A DNA stretch of 39,228 nucleotides from a bacterium (GTDB taxonomy: Bacteria > Actinomycetota > Acidimicrobiia > Spongiisociales > JAENVV01). The DNA lies in the NCBI GenBank assembly GCA_024641305.1, contig JAHEDI010000008.1:63950-103177 (forward strand), written 5' to 3'. Below the pieces are notes generated by a model. The model had not been told where the DNA came from, searched no databases, and saw only the letters and a list, made by a program, of their open reading frames with translations. Positions 25,011-34,132 of the stretch are shown here, one piece after another (the first letter of the stretch is position 1; the number at the start of each line of letters is the position of its first letter). The position numbers and the translations under genes were made by a program.

Positions 25011-25940
25011 CTAGACGATGAACGGTATGAGACGCTTGGGCACTTCGTCCATATACCGACGATATCGACTATGAGCAACGAGTAATCGGCGTTCCTCGAA
25101 AGATGACTTGAGCCAGAAGAACCCACCGACTGCCACTGACCCTGCCAGAGCGATCCAGGAGCCCATGAACAGCGCCAATCCAGCCAGCGAGATAATGAGA
25201 CCTCCATAAATCGGGTGTCTCACGAGACCGTACGGACCAGACGAGATCATGGCCGCCCCCTCCAACGGTTGGGGAAACGGCGTGAGGCTCGAGCCGAGGA
25301 CCTGCATGGCTCGGGCGGCCAACGTCACACCCCCCACCAAGAGCGGCACGCCAATCCATCGGGCGTCGAACGATTCCGAGTATCGAAAGGCGACGCCCGC
25401 TACCAGGATCAACAGAACAACCTGAGCCGTCACCCACCAGACACCCTTCGACAGAGCCACCTGCCACCCCGGCCCGGCCAGGCGATCGACCGACTGACCA
25501 CGAACGTCGTCCAGCTTCGAACGGGCTGTCCCGGAACCGGTCGCAGCATCGGGCCAGACCTCCGCCAACGGCTCGACGGCAAACCGACGTTCCGCCAGTC
25601 GCTCATGGGGGACCGTCAGCGTCTCAGACACATACGGCGGGGTCGCGGCAGTCAGGATGTCGAGGTCGAGCGTCCGGGGCCCCCAGCGTTCGTCACGCAT
25701 CCGGTCGGCCGACGCCTCGATGTGCTGACACGCTCCCAGCAGCATTGGAAAGTCCAGGTCTGTTTCGAGCACGATCACTGCATTAAGAAAATCCGCCTGT
25801 TCAGGTCCCCCGACCGGTTCGGACCGATACAGACTCGACACGGCCAGTATCTCCCCATGCTGTCCAAGCTGGTCGACCGCCTGCCGAAGCAAGTTCAGCC
25901 GATCACCGAGATTGGATCCGAGTCCGACTGCCACCTGCAT
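25011..25940 (-). CDS. folK: FolK (HPPK) fused to an ICMT/PEMT-like membrane methyltransferase
   Basis: 309-aa fusion. Residues 1-155 are 6-hydroxymethyl-7,8-dihydropterin pyrophosphokinase, with VGLGSNLGDR (5-14), SSLYRSEPVGGPEQADFLNAV (35-55 region) and RWGPRTLDLDIL (85-96), which hold the pterin, ATP and metal ligands. Residues 166-309 form a hydrophobic domain with about four helices and the isoprenylcysteine carboxyl methyltransferase-like motifs GPYGLVRHPIYGG (235-247) and EERRL...RYRRYMDEVPKRLIPFI at the end. Such domains methylate lipids or small substrates at the membrane; the substrate is unknown here. No stop or frameshift separates the two parts. The gene follows folB by 8 nt. Confidence 0.9.
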   Translation of the reverse strand: MQVAVGLGSNLGDRLNLLRQAVDQLGQHGEILAVSSLYRSEPVGGPEQADFLNAVIVLETDLDFPMLLGACQHIEASADRMRDERWGPRTLDLDILTAATPPYVSETLTVPHERLAERRFAVEPLAEVWPDAATGSGTARSKLDDVRGQSVDRLAGPGWQVALSKGVWWVTAQVVLLILVAGVAFRYSESFDARWIGVPLLVGGVTLAARAMQVLGSSLTPFPQPLEGAAMISSGPYGLVRHPIYGGLIISLAGLALFMGSWIALAGSVAVGGFFWLKSSFEERRLLVAHSRYRRYMDEVPKRLIPFIV

Positions 25941-25948
25941 ATCGAGCC

Positions 25949-26308
25949 CTATCGGGGATACCGGACTGTCACCGAGACATCCCGAAAAGGATGTCGGATC
26001 GGGGCGGCCGGCTTGTGAACGGTGATCTCGCAGCCTGTGACCAGGTCGAGTTCCATGCAGACACCGGCAATGCGATGCGCCAGGGTCTCGATGAGGTCAT
26101 GGCGCTGCGCGGTCACTACTTCGACTACCTGATCAGCCAGCCCACCGTAATCCACTGTGAGCGCCAGTTCGTCTGCTGCGGCAGCCGCAGTCGTATCCAA
26201 AAACAGATCTATGTCGATACCGAAGATTTGGCCGGTGATGGCCTCGTGAGGTTGGACGCCGTGATAACCAAATACCTCCAGCCCTCTCAGAGAAATCTGA
26301 TCGGTCAC
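25949..26308 (-). CDS. folB: dihydroneopterin aldolase
   Basis: Cleaves 7,8-dihydroneopterin to 6-hydroxymethyl-dihydropterin and glycolaldehyde, the substrate for FolK. The 119-aa length is normal. Motifs seen are the substrate-binding FGYHGVQPHE near the N-terminus (Glu22-type position), the VDYGGL segment, LIETLAHRI, and the catalytic-Lys region VHKPAAPI. It overlaps the upstream phosphatase-like gene by ATGA (26305-26308) and precedes the folK fusion by 8 nt. Confidence 0.95.
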   Translation of the reverse strand: MTDQISLRGLEVFGYHGVQPHEAITGQIFGIDIDLFLDTTAAAAADELALTVDYGGLADQVVEVVTAQRHDLIETLAHRIAGVCMELDLVTGCEITVHKPAAPIRHPFRDVSVTVRYPR

Positions 26309-26787
26309 CGGACCGCGACGCTCATCATCGTCCGAGCCTCGGGGCCAAGTGGTCGGCCGAGAATCTCCTGGATGACTGCGGCGGCCTTGATCGGATCCCC
26401 AACCATGCCACTATAAATCAGGTAGGCGGCCAATAGACCTGCAAGAGTCTCATCGACCAGGTCACGGTGAATGAGTACTACGGCCTTACTCGGGGCAAGG
26501 GCCGCGGAGATCGACTTGAGAACCCTCGGAACGTCAGACGCAACCTTCAGTTCGGTGGCGAGGGGTTCGTGGGTTACGGCAAAACCGGCTTCTTCATAGG
26601 CAGAAATATTCTGATTGCCGGTCAGAAGCGAAACAAGGGTGTTGATCTTGGCGTTGTCGCGTAGCCAGATGATTTCTTCCTCGCGCCGGACCCGACGATG
26701 CTGGAACCCATAGCCGCCAATTCGCTGGCTGACTGCCAGACGTCCGGCAATTACCCAAACGAAATCACGTGGTTTAAGACCTGTCAT
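26305..26787 (-). CDS. dual-specificity-phosphatase-like protein lacking the catalytic cysteine
   Basis: 160-aa cytoplasmic protein inserted between folP and folB, with 4-nt overlaps on both sides. The pattern FVWVIAGRLAVSQRIGGYGFQHRRVRR, then a WLRDNAKINTLVSLL stretch, then VVLIHRDLVDETLAGLLAAYL resembles dual-specificity phosphatases that end in HCx5R. At the position expected for the P-loop the sequence reads HRDLVDET (107-114), so the Cys nucleophile and Arg are absent. It may be a pseudophosphatase or bind a phosphorylated ligand. The assignment is by eye; folate-pathway dihydroneopterin triphosphate processing is one possible role, but untested. Confidence 0.75.
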   Translation of the reverse strand: MTGLKPRDFVWVIAGRLAVSQRIGGYGFQHRRVRREEEIIWLRDNAKINTLVSLLTGNQNISAYEEAGFAVTHEPLATELKVASDVPRVLKSISAALAPSKAVVLIHRDLVDETLAGLLAAYLIYSGMVGDPIKAAAVIQEILGRPLGPEARTMMSVAVR

Positions 26788-27614
26788 GTGCGCGCAACGA
26801 TAGCCGCACTGAGCACCATGGCCTGCCGAGAGTACACAACATTATGTACCCGGACCACGCTGGCTCCCAAGAACGTAACAAGACCGGACAAAACAGCCGT
26901 CGCCCGATCGCGATCCTCCACTGATTCGGCGTCCACCACTGAACCTATGAAACGCTTGCGGGAAGCCCCGACCATCAACGGATAGCCGAGTCCAGCCAGC
27001 ACACTGGTGTTGGCGAGTAATGCCAAGTTGTGTTCGGTCGTCTTGCCGAACCCTATCCCTGGATCGACGCAGATTCGGTTGGCGTCAAGGCCGGCATGTT
27101 CCAACAGGGCAGCCTGACCGGTGAGATACTCCCCGATCTCAGCAACCACATCGTGATAGTGCGGATTGTCTTGCATGGTGCGCGGTGAACCGGCCATATG
27201 CATGACGACCACTCCTGGCTTTCGCTCGACGACGACCCGCTGCATCTCCGGATTTCGAAACCCGGTGACGTCGTTGACGATCTCTGCACCGGCTTCCATG
27301 GCGGCGACCGCCACGGCCGGTTTGGATGTATCTACAGAAACGATCACCCCCCGAGCACTCAGCGCCTCGACGACCGGGACCACCCGGCTGAGTTCCTCCT
27401 CGACCGACACGTCGACCGCCCCCGGCCTGGTTGATTCACCGCCGACGTCGACCAGGTCGGCTCCCTCTGCGACGAGGCGTAGTCCGTGATCGACCGCCTC
27501 CTTAACACCCTGGAATTGTCCACCGTCAGAGAACGAGTCCGGAGTGACATTGACAATGCCCATGATGAGTGGCTGTTCGATCGTCAGCGCTTTGGTTCGT
27601 ACATGCCAGATCAT
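26784..27614 (-). CDS. folP: dihydropteroate synthase
   Basis: Joins 6-hydroxymethyl-dihydropterin diphosphate to p-aminobenzoate; the sulfonamide target. The 276-aa TIM-barrel protein shows [15 protein letters not shown] (pterin/diphosphate loop), [18 protein letters not shown] and the late ASRKRFIG motif. I place the start at ATG 27614, four bases inside the folE stop codon (ATGA), rather than 39 codons upstream, where the reading frame runs inside folE. Its own stop overlaps the start of the phosphatase-like gene, keeping the folate genes in one coupled series. Confidence 0.95.
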   Translation of the reverse strand: MIWHVRTKALTIEQPLIMGIVNVTPDSFSDGGQFQGVKEAVDHGLRLVAEGADLVDVGGESTRPGAVDVSVEEELSRVVPVVEALSARGVIVSVDTSKPAVAVAAMEAGAEIVNDVTGFRNPEMQRVVVERKPGVVVMHMAGSPRTMQDNPHYHDVVAEIGEYLTGQAALLEHAGLDANRICVDPGIGFGKTTEHNLALLANTSVLAGLGYPLMVGASRKRFIGSVVDAESVEDRDRATAVLSGLVTFLGASVVRVHNVVYSRQAMVLSAAIVART

Positions 27615-28174
27615 CGATTCAGGAGAGCAAAGGCTTCGGCTCTGGTCGTCGCCCGACTGGCGAAGATCCCGCGAACCGCCGAGGTGGTCGTCGACGCACC
27701 CGGCTTGCGGACCCCCCGCATACTCATGCACATGTGTTCGGCTTCGATGACCACGAGGACCCCGAGCGGCTTGACGGCCTCCATCAGCGTGTCCGCGATC
27801 TGCGAGGTCAGTCGCTCCTGCATCTGGGGCCGCTTGGCATACGCTTCCACCAATCGAGCCAACTTTGACAGTCCGGTCAGGACTCCATCAGGCAAGTAGG
27901 CCACGTGGGCTTTGCCGTGAAAGGGAACGAGATGGTGCTCACACATCGAATAGAACGAAATGTCCCGAACCATGACGATTTCTCGGTGAGCATCTTCGGT
28001 GAAAACCGAATTCACGATCTCATACGGATCCTGATGCATCCCTTCGAAGAGTTCGCCGTACATACGGGCAACCCGGGTCGGGGTTTCGGCAAGGCCTTCA
28101 CGATCCGGATCCTCACCTATGGCGATCAGAATGGAGCGCACCGCATCGGCGATCGCTGGCTCATCAACAGTCAT
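27611..28174 (-). CDS. folE: GTP cyclohydrolase I
   Basis: First enzyme of folate synthesis, converting GTP to dihydroneopterin triphosphate. The 187-aa length is typical. Zinc ligands are visible in [10 protein letters not shown] (Cys78, His81) and at Cys149 (EHMCMSMRG), followed by [15 protein letters not shown]. It lies 17 nt downstream of ftsH and overlaps folP. The gene order ftsH-folE-folP-folB-folK matches M. tuberculosis Rv3610c-Rv3606c as I recall it. Confidence 0.97.
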   Translation of the reverse strand: MTVDEPAIADAVRSILIAIGEDPDREGLAETPTRVARMYGELFEGMHQDPYEIVNSVFTEDAHREIVMVRDISFYSMCEHHLVPFHGKAHVAYLPDGVLTGLSKLARLVEAYAKRPQMQERLTSQIADTLMEAVKPLGVLVVIEAEHMCMSMRGVRKPGASTTTSAVRGIFASRATTRAEAFALLNR

Positions 28175-28191
28175 ACGGAACAGCGTAGGGG

Positions 28192-30102
28192 TCAGGCGCC
28201 TGCCTGGGAAGCGGCAACGCCATCTTTGGGTGGAGTTGGCACGCCGTTCGGAATCTCAATTCTCGTGGAGCCGTTCAGCGAGTGTTGCCACTTGGGCACG
28301 TCAGCCAGAAGTTCGGCGATTCGCTTCGAGTCGAGCGTCTCCTCGTCGAGCAGAGCGGCTGCCATCCTGTCCATGTCGCTGCGGTGGGTCGTGAGGATCG
28401 CCCGGGCCTCGTCGTGCGCCTGGCCGATGAGCTTGCGCACCTCGCTATCGATGGTTGCCGCCATATCGTCTGAGTAATCGGCCTGGCGCGAGTAGTCACG
28501 GCCAAGGAACACTTCACCGTCGGCGTGGCCGTACTTCATCGGCCCGAGCTTGTCACTCATGCCGTACTCCATGACCATCTGACGAGCGATCTTGGTCGCC
28601 TGCTCGATATCGTTTGAGGCGCCGGTGGTGGGATCTCCGAACATGATTTCTTCGGCAGTGCGCCCGCCGAGCGCCATGGCGAGCTGATCGATCAATTCGC
28701 TGCGGCGACGATACAGGCGATCTTCCGACGGCATTGACTGCGTATGGCCGGCCGCGCTACCACGCGGAATGATGGTTACCTTGTGGACCGGGTCGGCGTT
28801 GGGTAATACCCAGCCGACCAGAGCATGCCCGACTTCGTGGTAGGCCGTGATCTTCTTTTCGTCCTCGGTTATCACGAGGCTCTTTCGCTCGGGTCCGGCG
28901 ATGACCCGAATGGTCGCTTCTTCGATCTCTTCGGTCGAAATGAGCTTTTTGTCGTGTCGGGCGGCCAGGAGGGCAGCTTCGTTGATGAGGTTGGCGAGGT
29001 CGGCGCCGGTGAAACCGGGAGTCTGGCGAGCGATAACGTCCAGGTCGACGTCTGGAGCAAACGGCTTGCCTTTGGCATGCACCGCCAGGATGGCGGCCCG
29101 CCCCTTGAAAGCCGGTCGACCAACCGTGATCTGGCGATCGAAGCGACCTGGACGTAGCAACGCCGGATCAAGAATGTCCGGTCGGTTGGTGGCGGCCATG
29201 ACAATGACGCCGGTTTGGGGCTCAAATCCGTCGAGCTCGACGAGCAGCTGATTCAGTGTTTGTTCACGTTCGTCATGCCCACCTCCGAGGCCGGCGCCAC
29301 GATGGCGGCCAACGGCGTCGATCTCGTCGATAAAAACAATGGCCGGGCCCTGCGCCTTGGCCTGGTCGAAGAGGTCACGTACTCGGGACGCCCCGACTCC
29401 AACAAACATTTCCACGAAGTCGGACCCCGAGATCGAGAAGAACGGCACACCCGCCTCACCGGCGACGGCTCTGGCCAGCAGGGTCTTACCGGTTCCGGGA
29501 GGGCCAAACAACAGAACACCCCGAGGGATCTTGGCCCCCATGGCGCGGAACTTGGCCGGGTTTTGTAGGAAGTCTTTGATCTCTTCGAGTTCCTCAATGG
29601 CCTCTTCGAGGCCGGCCACATCATTGAACGTAACCTTGGGTTGGTCCTTGGTCATCTGCTTGGCTTTGGATTTGCCGAACTGCATCACCCGGTTACCGCC
29701 GCCCTGCATCTGCGTGAAGATGATGAACATGAATCCGAGGATGAACAACCAAGGGAGCAATGAGAGAAGCACGGTCGTGATCGACGTCGGTTCCGGATCG
29801 ACCGAAACCTCGACACCACTCGCCTGAAGTTCAATCAGCAGTTCATCTTCGAACTGGTCCGGGTAGGAAATCGAGTACTCGGCTGGATCTTCAAGGGTCG
29901 TGCCGGGGCTGCGGACTTCGACCTTGTTGGCATCCGGGAAGAAGCGAACGGTTCCAACGTCGCCGTCGGCAACGAGCTCATCCAAACGGGTGAAGTCGAT
30001 TTGTTCAGGCGCGTTGGCTGCATCGAACCATGCCGAAAAAGCCAGCCACAACACCGTAACCACGGCGAAATAGATAAGAATCGTACGAACGGTGCGGTTC
30101 AC
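28192..30102 (-). CDS. ftsH: ATP-dependent zinc metalloprotease FtsH
   Basis: Membrane-anchored AAA+ protease that degrades misfolded and regulatory proteins. The 636-aa protein has transmembrane helices at about 8-25 and 110-130 with an extracytoplasmic domain between, an AAA domain with Walker A GPPGTGKT (200-207) and Walker B VFIDEID, and the zinc-binding HEVGH (422-426). The start is GTG 30102, with GGAGG 6 nt upstream. It is separated from hpt by 85 nt, in which I see no terminator. hpt-ftsH linkage is found in both Bacillus and mycobacteria. Confidence 0.98.
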   Translation of the reverse strand: MNRTVRTILIYFAVVTVLWLAFSAWFDAANAPEQIDFTRLDELVADGDVGTVRFFPDANKVEVRSPGTTLEDPAEYSISYPDQFEDELLIELQASGVEVSVDPEPTSITTVLLSLLPWLFILGFMFIIFTQMQGGGNRVMQFGKSKAKQMTKDQPKVTFNDVAGLEEAIEELEEIKDFLQNPAKFRAMGAKIPRGVLLFGPPGTGKTLLARAVAGEAGVPFFSISGSDFVEMFVGVGASRVRDLFDQAKAQGPAIVFIDEIDAVGRHRGAGLGGGHDEREQTLNQLLVELDGFEPQTGVIVMAATNRPDILDPALLRPGRFDRQITVGRPAFKGRAAILAVHAKGKPFAPDVDLDVIARQTPGFTGADLANLINEAALLAARHDKKLISTEEIEEATIRVIAGPERKSLVITEDEKKITAYHEVGHALVGWVLPNADPVHKVTIIPRGSAAGHTQSMPSEDRLYRRRSELIDQLAMALGGRTAEEIMFGDPTTGASNDIEQATKIARQMVMEYGMSDKLGPMKYGHADGEVFLGRDYSRQADYSDDMAATIDSEVRKLIGQAHDEARAILTTHRSDMDRMAAALLDEETLDSKRIAELLADVPKWQHSLNGSTRIEIPNGVPTPPKDGVAASQAGA

Positions 30103-30187
30103 CGAGGTCCTCCGAAAATCGTGTCGTTGCTCATCAAACCATCAGGTTCGTGGGGCCATGCTATTGCCATTCGCGAAATATGCCCAC

Positions 30188-30712
30188 CTAGGAGGGTTCT
30201 TCCATAACTCCGACGTATGGCAGATTGCGGAACTTGCCCGCATAATCAAGGCCGTAGCCCACCACAAACTCGGGGCCAATCTCGAAACCGGTGTACTTCA
30301 CGTCGACCGGAACGCTCTGAATCCCCTTCTTTACGAGGAGGGCGGCCAACTCCAAAGAGGCCGGCCGGCGAACCCGCAACGACTTGAGCAGATAGCTCAG
30401 TGTCAGACCCGAATCGATGATATCTTCAACAATCAGGACATCACGCCCGGCAATCTCCTGATCAAGATCCTTGAGGATGCGAACGACTCCTGACGTTTGG
30501 GTGGCAGCTCCGTACGAGGAAACTGCCATGAAGTCGAACTCGACCGGCACGTCGATATGACGGGCAAGATCTGCCATCACGATGAATGCGCCTTTCAAGA
30601 CTCCGACCATGAGCAGGTCTTTGCCGGCATAGTCGGCTGTGATCTGCTTTCCCATCTCCGCCAATTTTGTTCGGATCTCTTGTTCGGAGATCAAAACTTT
30701 CGAGATGTTCAC
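30188..30712 (-). CDS. hpt: hypoxanthine phosphoribosyltransferase
   Basis: Purine salvage enzyme that converts hypoxanthine or guanine to IMP or GMP with PRPP. The 174-aa protein has the PRPP-binding VLIVEDIIDSGLTLSYL motif and the LLMVGVLKGAF segment, and ends with the FVVGYGLDYAGKFRNLPYVG signature of this family. Start is GTG 30712: AGGAGG lies 4-5 nt upstream and the G of the start codon is shared with the tilS stop codon (TAGTG). tilS-hpt-ftsH order is widespread in Gram-positive bacteria. Confidence 0.96.
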   Translation of the reverse strand: MNISKVLISEQEIRTKLAEMGKQITADYAGKDLLMVGVLKGAFIVMADLARHIDVPVEFDFMAVSSYGAATQTSGVVRILKDLDQEIAGRDVLIVEDIIDSGLTLSYLLKSLRVRRPASLELAALLVKKGIQSVPVDVKYTGFEIGPEFVVGYGLDYAGKFRNLPYVGVMEEPS

Positions 30713-31998
30713 TAGCCCTCCTGGAGAATGTTCGAAACAAGGTAGCGGCCCGAGGAGGGATGTCCCCAACCGAGCCAGCCGCGCCGGACGCCCGGTACCC
30801 ACCATACGAGTTCGTCTGCGGCAACGACCGGCCAGGTGCGGCGCCGTTCCCGAGCGATGCGAGCCTCGGCGAAGACGTCCGCCACTTCCTTGTGCCCGCC
30901 ATTTCGCAGGGGAACCCGATCTCCGGGTACAGAGACTCGAACCAACAACTCTGGCGGATCGGCGAAGGCCGCAAAGCCGGGGCCTAGGGGAAACGCCGGA
31001 GGCGGATCCGGTTGCTCTACTACCGCCAGCGTCCAGTCCCCGAACGACGTGACTGGTGTCGACAACGAAACCGGGGATGGAGGGTCGAAGCCGCCCGTTT
31101 CGAGCACCACACAACCCTCAGACAGATAGCTGACCACTCCTTGCCCCAACTCGACCCTGGGGGTGACTCGTCTCACCACCGACCAGATGGCATCGACCAT
31201 TTGGGACGTCCCCGGATAGGGAGGGTTCACACGTCGCAGACCCCTTCGAATGACCCGGTTGGCGACCGGACCCGGCAGGGTTCTCAACGGGGCGGTCGGG
31301 ATGGCGACCCGACCCGTCCCGACTCGAATCGGGACGGTTTCGGCCTGAGCATCGAGCACCTCGTCATCAAGCGAGGCAAGTCGAGCGGCCCTGGCGATCG
31401 TCAGCGGCGACCCGAGACGCGGCATGACCTCGTGGCGAATTCGGTTGCGGGCGTACGTCAAGTCAAGATTGGTTGGATCGTCGATGGCGTCGAGTCCCAT
31501 TTCGGCGACGAAGGCACGTACAACTTCCCGTGACACATCGAGCATTGGTCTCAACACCCGTCCGCGTTCGATCGGAATCCCCCCCAGCCCCGTCATCCCC
31601 GTACCCCTGGCCGCATTGAGAAGAAAGGTTTCTGCGTTGTCATCGGCGGTGTGCCCGGTCACGAGCAACTCCCCCGTTTGCAGCTCCGCCTCTAGCGCTG
31701 CATATCGAACCGTTCGAGCCTGCTGCTCAAAAGACGGCCCGGACGGTACGTCAACTTTCACCGTCTGGAGTGCCATCCCGATCTGAGTCGCCACACGCCC
31801 GGCGGCCACAGCCAGGGCACCCGAAGCCGCTTGAGCGTGGTCAACGTGCACGGCGCGTGCAGAGTCGCAGAAGCGGTTGGCGAGCCACGCCAGTGCAGCC
31901 GAGTCCGGCCCGCCTGACAGCGCTACGACGCAGGATCGACCTGCCAACATCGAACCGGCTCGTTCCAGTGACGGATCTAACTGACCCGACGAAGCCAC
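30712..31998 (-). CDS. tilS: tRNA(Ile)-lysidine synthetase
   Basis: Modifies the wobble C of tRNA(Ile)-CAU to lysidine so that it reads AUA. The 428-aa protein has the PP-loop SGGPDS (28-33) in its N-terminal ATP-pyrophosphatase domain, then the GHTADDNAETFLLNAARGTGMTGL region with lysine/ATP-binding residues, RPMLDVSR, and DPTNLDLTYARNRIRHEVMP. The C-terminal part is diverged. It overlaps the DUF2342 gene by 22 nt at its start and hpt by 1 nt at its stop. Confidence 0.95.
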   Translation of the reverse strand: MASSGQLDPSLERAGSMLAGRSCVVALSGGPDSAALAWLANRFCDSARAVHVDHAQAASGALAVAAGRVATQIGMALQTVKVDVPSGPSFEQQARTVRYAALEAELQTGELLVTGHTADDNAETFLLNAARGTGMTGLGGIPIERGRVLRPMLDVSREVVRAFVAEMGLDAIDDPTNLDLTYARNRIRHEVMPRLGSPLTIARAARLASLDDEVLDAQAETVPIRVGTGRVAIPTAPLRTLPGPVANRVIRRGLRRVNPPYPGTSQMVDAIWSVVRRVTPRVELGQGVVSYLSEGCVVLETGGFDPPSPVSLSTPVTSFGDWTLAVVEQPDPPPAFPLGPGFAAFADPPELLVRVSVPGDRVPLRNGGHKEVADVFAEARIARERRRTWPVVAADELVWWVPGVRRGWLGWGHPSSGRYLVSNILQEG

Positions 31999-32999
31999 AG
32001 TTCCGGCGATTCGATTTCGGTCAGGGTGGGGAGCGCCTCAGGTCCGGTCCAGGCCAAGTCCACCGCGCCAAAGTTGGCGAGACGCTCGACCCCGAGAACA
32101 AACTGCTCTCCGAGTTCGTACTGGCGCATTTTCATCTCAAGGCCGGTGAAGCGCATGAATGCCGCCATGCGCGGATCAGCCCGGCGGGCCTTGAGCAAGC
32201 TCGACATCCGGGCCTGCGTACGGAGGATGCGCCTCCCGACCCGATCCATAATGACGTGTCCGTGACCTTCGAGAAGCGACATCAGAGCCTGAATCTTGTC
32301 CAATTGCTGACGCTGGTCCTCATTGGCGAACAACCCGAAAAGCCCCGATTCATCGATGAGCGGCCGACCCTCGTCAGACGCCTTTCGCAACTCCGACCCT
32401 AGCGAGATCAGGCGGCGCTCGTCGGTATGCGAAGCTGCCGCCAGAGTCGTGACCAGATCAAAGAAGTAGTCACGCATCCAGGGAACCGCCGTGAACTGCA
32501 GCCGATGCGTACATTCATGCAAAGCGATCCACATTCGAAACTCTGATGGACGAAACTGGTTGGATCGCTCCATCGCCAGAACATTGGGACCCACCAGGTA
32601 GATCGTGTCCCCAGCATCCTCGGATGGCAAAACGAGTTCATACTGCCCGAGTACCCGGCGCGCCAACACACCGAGCAGGGCACCTGTCTCAGCCGCCACG
32701 ATCGGACCGCCAATCCTCTTCACCAAGCTCTGTGGCTGGGTCAGTGTTGCGTCCACGATCTTGGAGAAGAACGCCACATTGCGTTCAATCCAGCGGCCCC
32801 TGTCGACCACTTCAACGGTAGGCACGCCGACCGATCCGAGACCCGTTTCTGCCTCGACTAGTTCCTGAGCTTTGGCGACCAGCGGTTCGGCCTCGGCGAT
32901 GAGGGCGGCACGATGGAACGAGTCATACAGTGGATAGGTGCCCGCCAGTCGTTCAGCAACCTTGACGGCTGCCGTCCAGGGAACCGGGCCGTTATTCAA
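31977..32999 (-). CDS. DUF2342 zincin-like metallopeptidase
   Basis: 340-aa protein of the actinobacterial DUF2342/zinc-dependent metalloprotease family, sometimes labelled F420-biosynthesis-associated. The zinc-binding HExxH is HECTH (161-165) in MWIALHECTHRLQF. The N-terminal half contains WIERNVAFFSKIVD, and the middle has YLVGPNVLAMERSN. No signal peptide is present, so it is probably cytoplasmic or peripheral. The start is TTG 32999, which overlaps the stop of the small membrane protein by 8 nt; no Shine-Dalgarno site is evident. DUF2342-tilS-hpt order is also seen in M. tuberculosis (Rv3626c-Rv3624c). Confidence 0.9.
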   Translation of the reverse strand: MNNGPVPWTAAVKVAERLAGTYPLYDSFHRAALIAEAEPLVAKAQELVEAETGLGSVGVPTVEVVDRGRWIERNVAFFSKIVDATLTQPQSLVKRIGGPIVAAETGALLGVLARRVLGQYELVLPSEDAGDTIYLVGPNVLAMERSNQFRPSEFRMWIALHECTHRLQFTAVPWMRDYFFDLVTTLAAASHTDERRLISLGSELRKASDEGRPLIDESGLFGLFANEDQRQQLDKIQALMSLLEGHGHVIMDRVGRRILRTQARMSSLLKARRADPRMAAFMRFTGLEMKMRQYELGEQFVLGVERLANFGAVDLAWTGPEALPTLTEIESPELWLRRVS

Positions 33000-33282
33000 C
33001 GACTCGGTAGCGACCGCGGACGACTTTCACGAAATACATGACCACGGTCCCACCAATGAGAACCACCGTGAGGGCTACGACCGCCGGAATGAGATATTTG
33101 TAGGTCCACTGCGGCTCGTCGGGGGCAGCCTCTTCTGGCAGAACCTCTACATAGGGTTGGGCCACGGCGACCTCATTGACAACCGGGGAGGTCGTGACGG
33201 CCATGGCGGCCGGGGCTGCCAGGCTGAGGGAGCTGATGGCTAGAACAACAAGAACGAAGTAGCGGCGAATCGAATTGATCAT
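32992..33282 (-). CDS. small membrane protein with signal peptide and single C-terminal helix
   Basis: 96-aa protein of unknown function. A signal peptide (about residues 1-28, ending AAMA) is followed by a short acidic, Pro/Val-rich exposed stretch, one transmembrane helix (about 63-85) and a basic tail, giving a type I topology. I chose ATG 33282 because an upstream in-frame start would run into rsrA. A TATATT box lies 9 nt before the ATG and may be a promoter. It overlaps the downstream metalloprotease gene and follows rsrA by 41 nt. Confidence 0.75.
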   Translation of the reverse strand: MINSIRRYFVLVVLAISSLSLAAPAAMAVTTSPVVNEVAVAQPYVEVLPEEAAPDEPQWTYKYLIPAVVALTVVLIGGTVVMYFVKVVRGRYRVVE

Positions 33283-33323
33283 GTCTCCACCAATATACCG
33301 GTTCCGCGCCGAGCGCAGAAACT

Positions 33324-33563
33324 TCATTGATTCTGTTCGTTGGTCACGATCGATCGGAGCTTGGCGAGTACGTCGGCCGGGACTTCTTCCTGGCATCGCT
33401 CCCTGATGACAACCTTCAATCGACTTTCGAACATGAACGCATCCTCACATCCTGAACATCGCCGCAAGTGAAGCCGAACCATCATCCGTTTGATCGTGGA
33501 AATCTCACCGTCGAGATATCCGTAGATCTTGGTGATGGCATCGTCACAAGATTTCTTCGTCAT
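33324..33563 (-). CDS. rsrA: zinc-containing anti-sigma factor, RsrA-like
   Basis: 79-aa ZAS-type anti-sigma factor. It carries an N-terminal Cys (KKSCDDAI), the FLD-like YGYLDGE segment and HLRRCSGC, giving the HxxxCxxC zinc motif. RsrA and RshA bind their sigma factor when reduced and release it when oxidised. The ATG overlaps the sigma gene stop (ATGA, 33560-33563), as expected for a balanced pair. A longer start at 33608 would lie deeper inside the sigma gene and is less likely. Confidence 0.9.
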   Translation of the reverse strand: MTKKSCDDAITKIYGYLDGEISTIKRMMVRLHLRRCSGCEDAFMFESRLKVVIRERCQEEVPADVLAKLRSIVTNEQNQ

Positions 33564-34132
33564 GCGTCTTCCCGATCGGCCAATCCACGTTCCTCTGCGA
33601 ACTTCCACAACGCCTTTTGTAACTGTTTTCTTCCCCGATGGAGCCGGGACATGACGGTTCCGATCGGGACATCAGTGATTTCGGCAATCTCCTTGTACGA
33701 GAACCCCTCAACGTCTGCCAGGAGCACCGGCATCCGAAAACGCTCCGGGAGAGCCTCGACAGCCGCCTTCACATCGTCATCGACCAACCCCTCAAGCACC
33801 GCCTCTTCAGCGGACCGAAGGGAATCCGGAGTATTGGCGGCACTGATCTTGCGATACAGGTACAGGTCCTCGACCTCTCCGAGGTCGACTTCATCTGGTC
33901 GCCTCGATTGCTTGCGATACCGGTTGATGTAGGTGTTCGTGAGAATCCGGTAGAGCCACGCCTTGAGGTTGGTACCTGATTCAAACGAGGAATAGGCCCG
34001 GTACGCCTTCAAGAACGTCTCCTGAACGACATCCTCGGCATCGGCAGGGTTACGAGTCATCCGAAGCGCCGCAGAATAAAGCTGCGGCGCAAATTGCATG
34101 GCGTCATCTTCAAAGGTGGCCTGATCAGCCAT
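33560..34132 (-). CDS. sigR: ECF sigma factor, SigR/SigH type
   Basis: 190-aa group 4 sigma factor. Region 2 contains [22 protein letters not shown] with [19 protein letters not shown], and region 4 contains [31 protein letters not shown]. These match the thiol-oxidative-stress SigR/SigH group, which drives thioredoxin, chaperone and protease genes. Start ATG 34132 has GGAAG 7 nt upstream; a 32-residue longer form is possible but the extension looks non-coding. I looked for the autoregulatory GGGAAT-N18-GTT promoter in the 98 nt upstream and did not find a clear match. Confidence 0.92.
   Translation of the reverse strand: MADQATFEDDAMQFAPQLYSAALRMTRNPADAEDVVQETFLKAYRAYSSFESGTNLKAWLYRILTNTYINRYRKQSRRPDEVDLGEVEDLYLYRKISAANTPDSLRSAEEAVLEGLVDDDVKAAVEALPERFRMPVLLADVEGFSYKEIAEITDVPIGTVMSRLHRGRKQLQKALWKFAEERGLADREDA

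Noticed and set aside
25215-26018. 267-aa open frame on the plus strand
   Set aside because: Antisense to folK/folB; very rich in Arg, Gln, His and Pro and without family features.
30713-31114. Longer hpt start at 31114, adding about 134 residues
   Set aside because: The extension lies inside tilS in another frame, is Arg/Gly-rich and unlike any hpt; GTG 30712 has a strong AGGAGG site and the normal family length.
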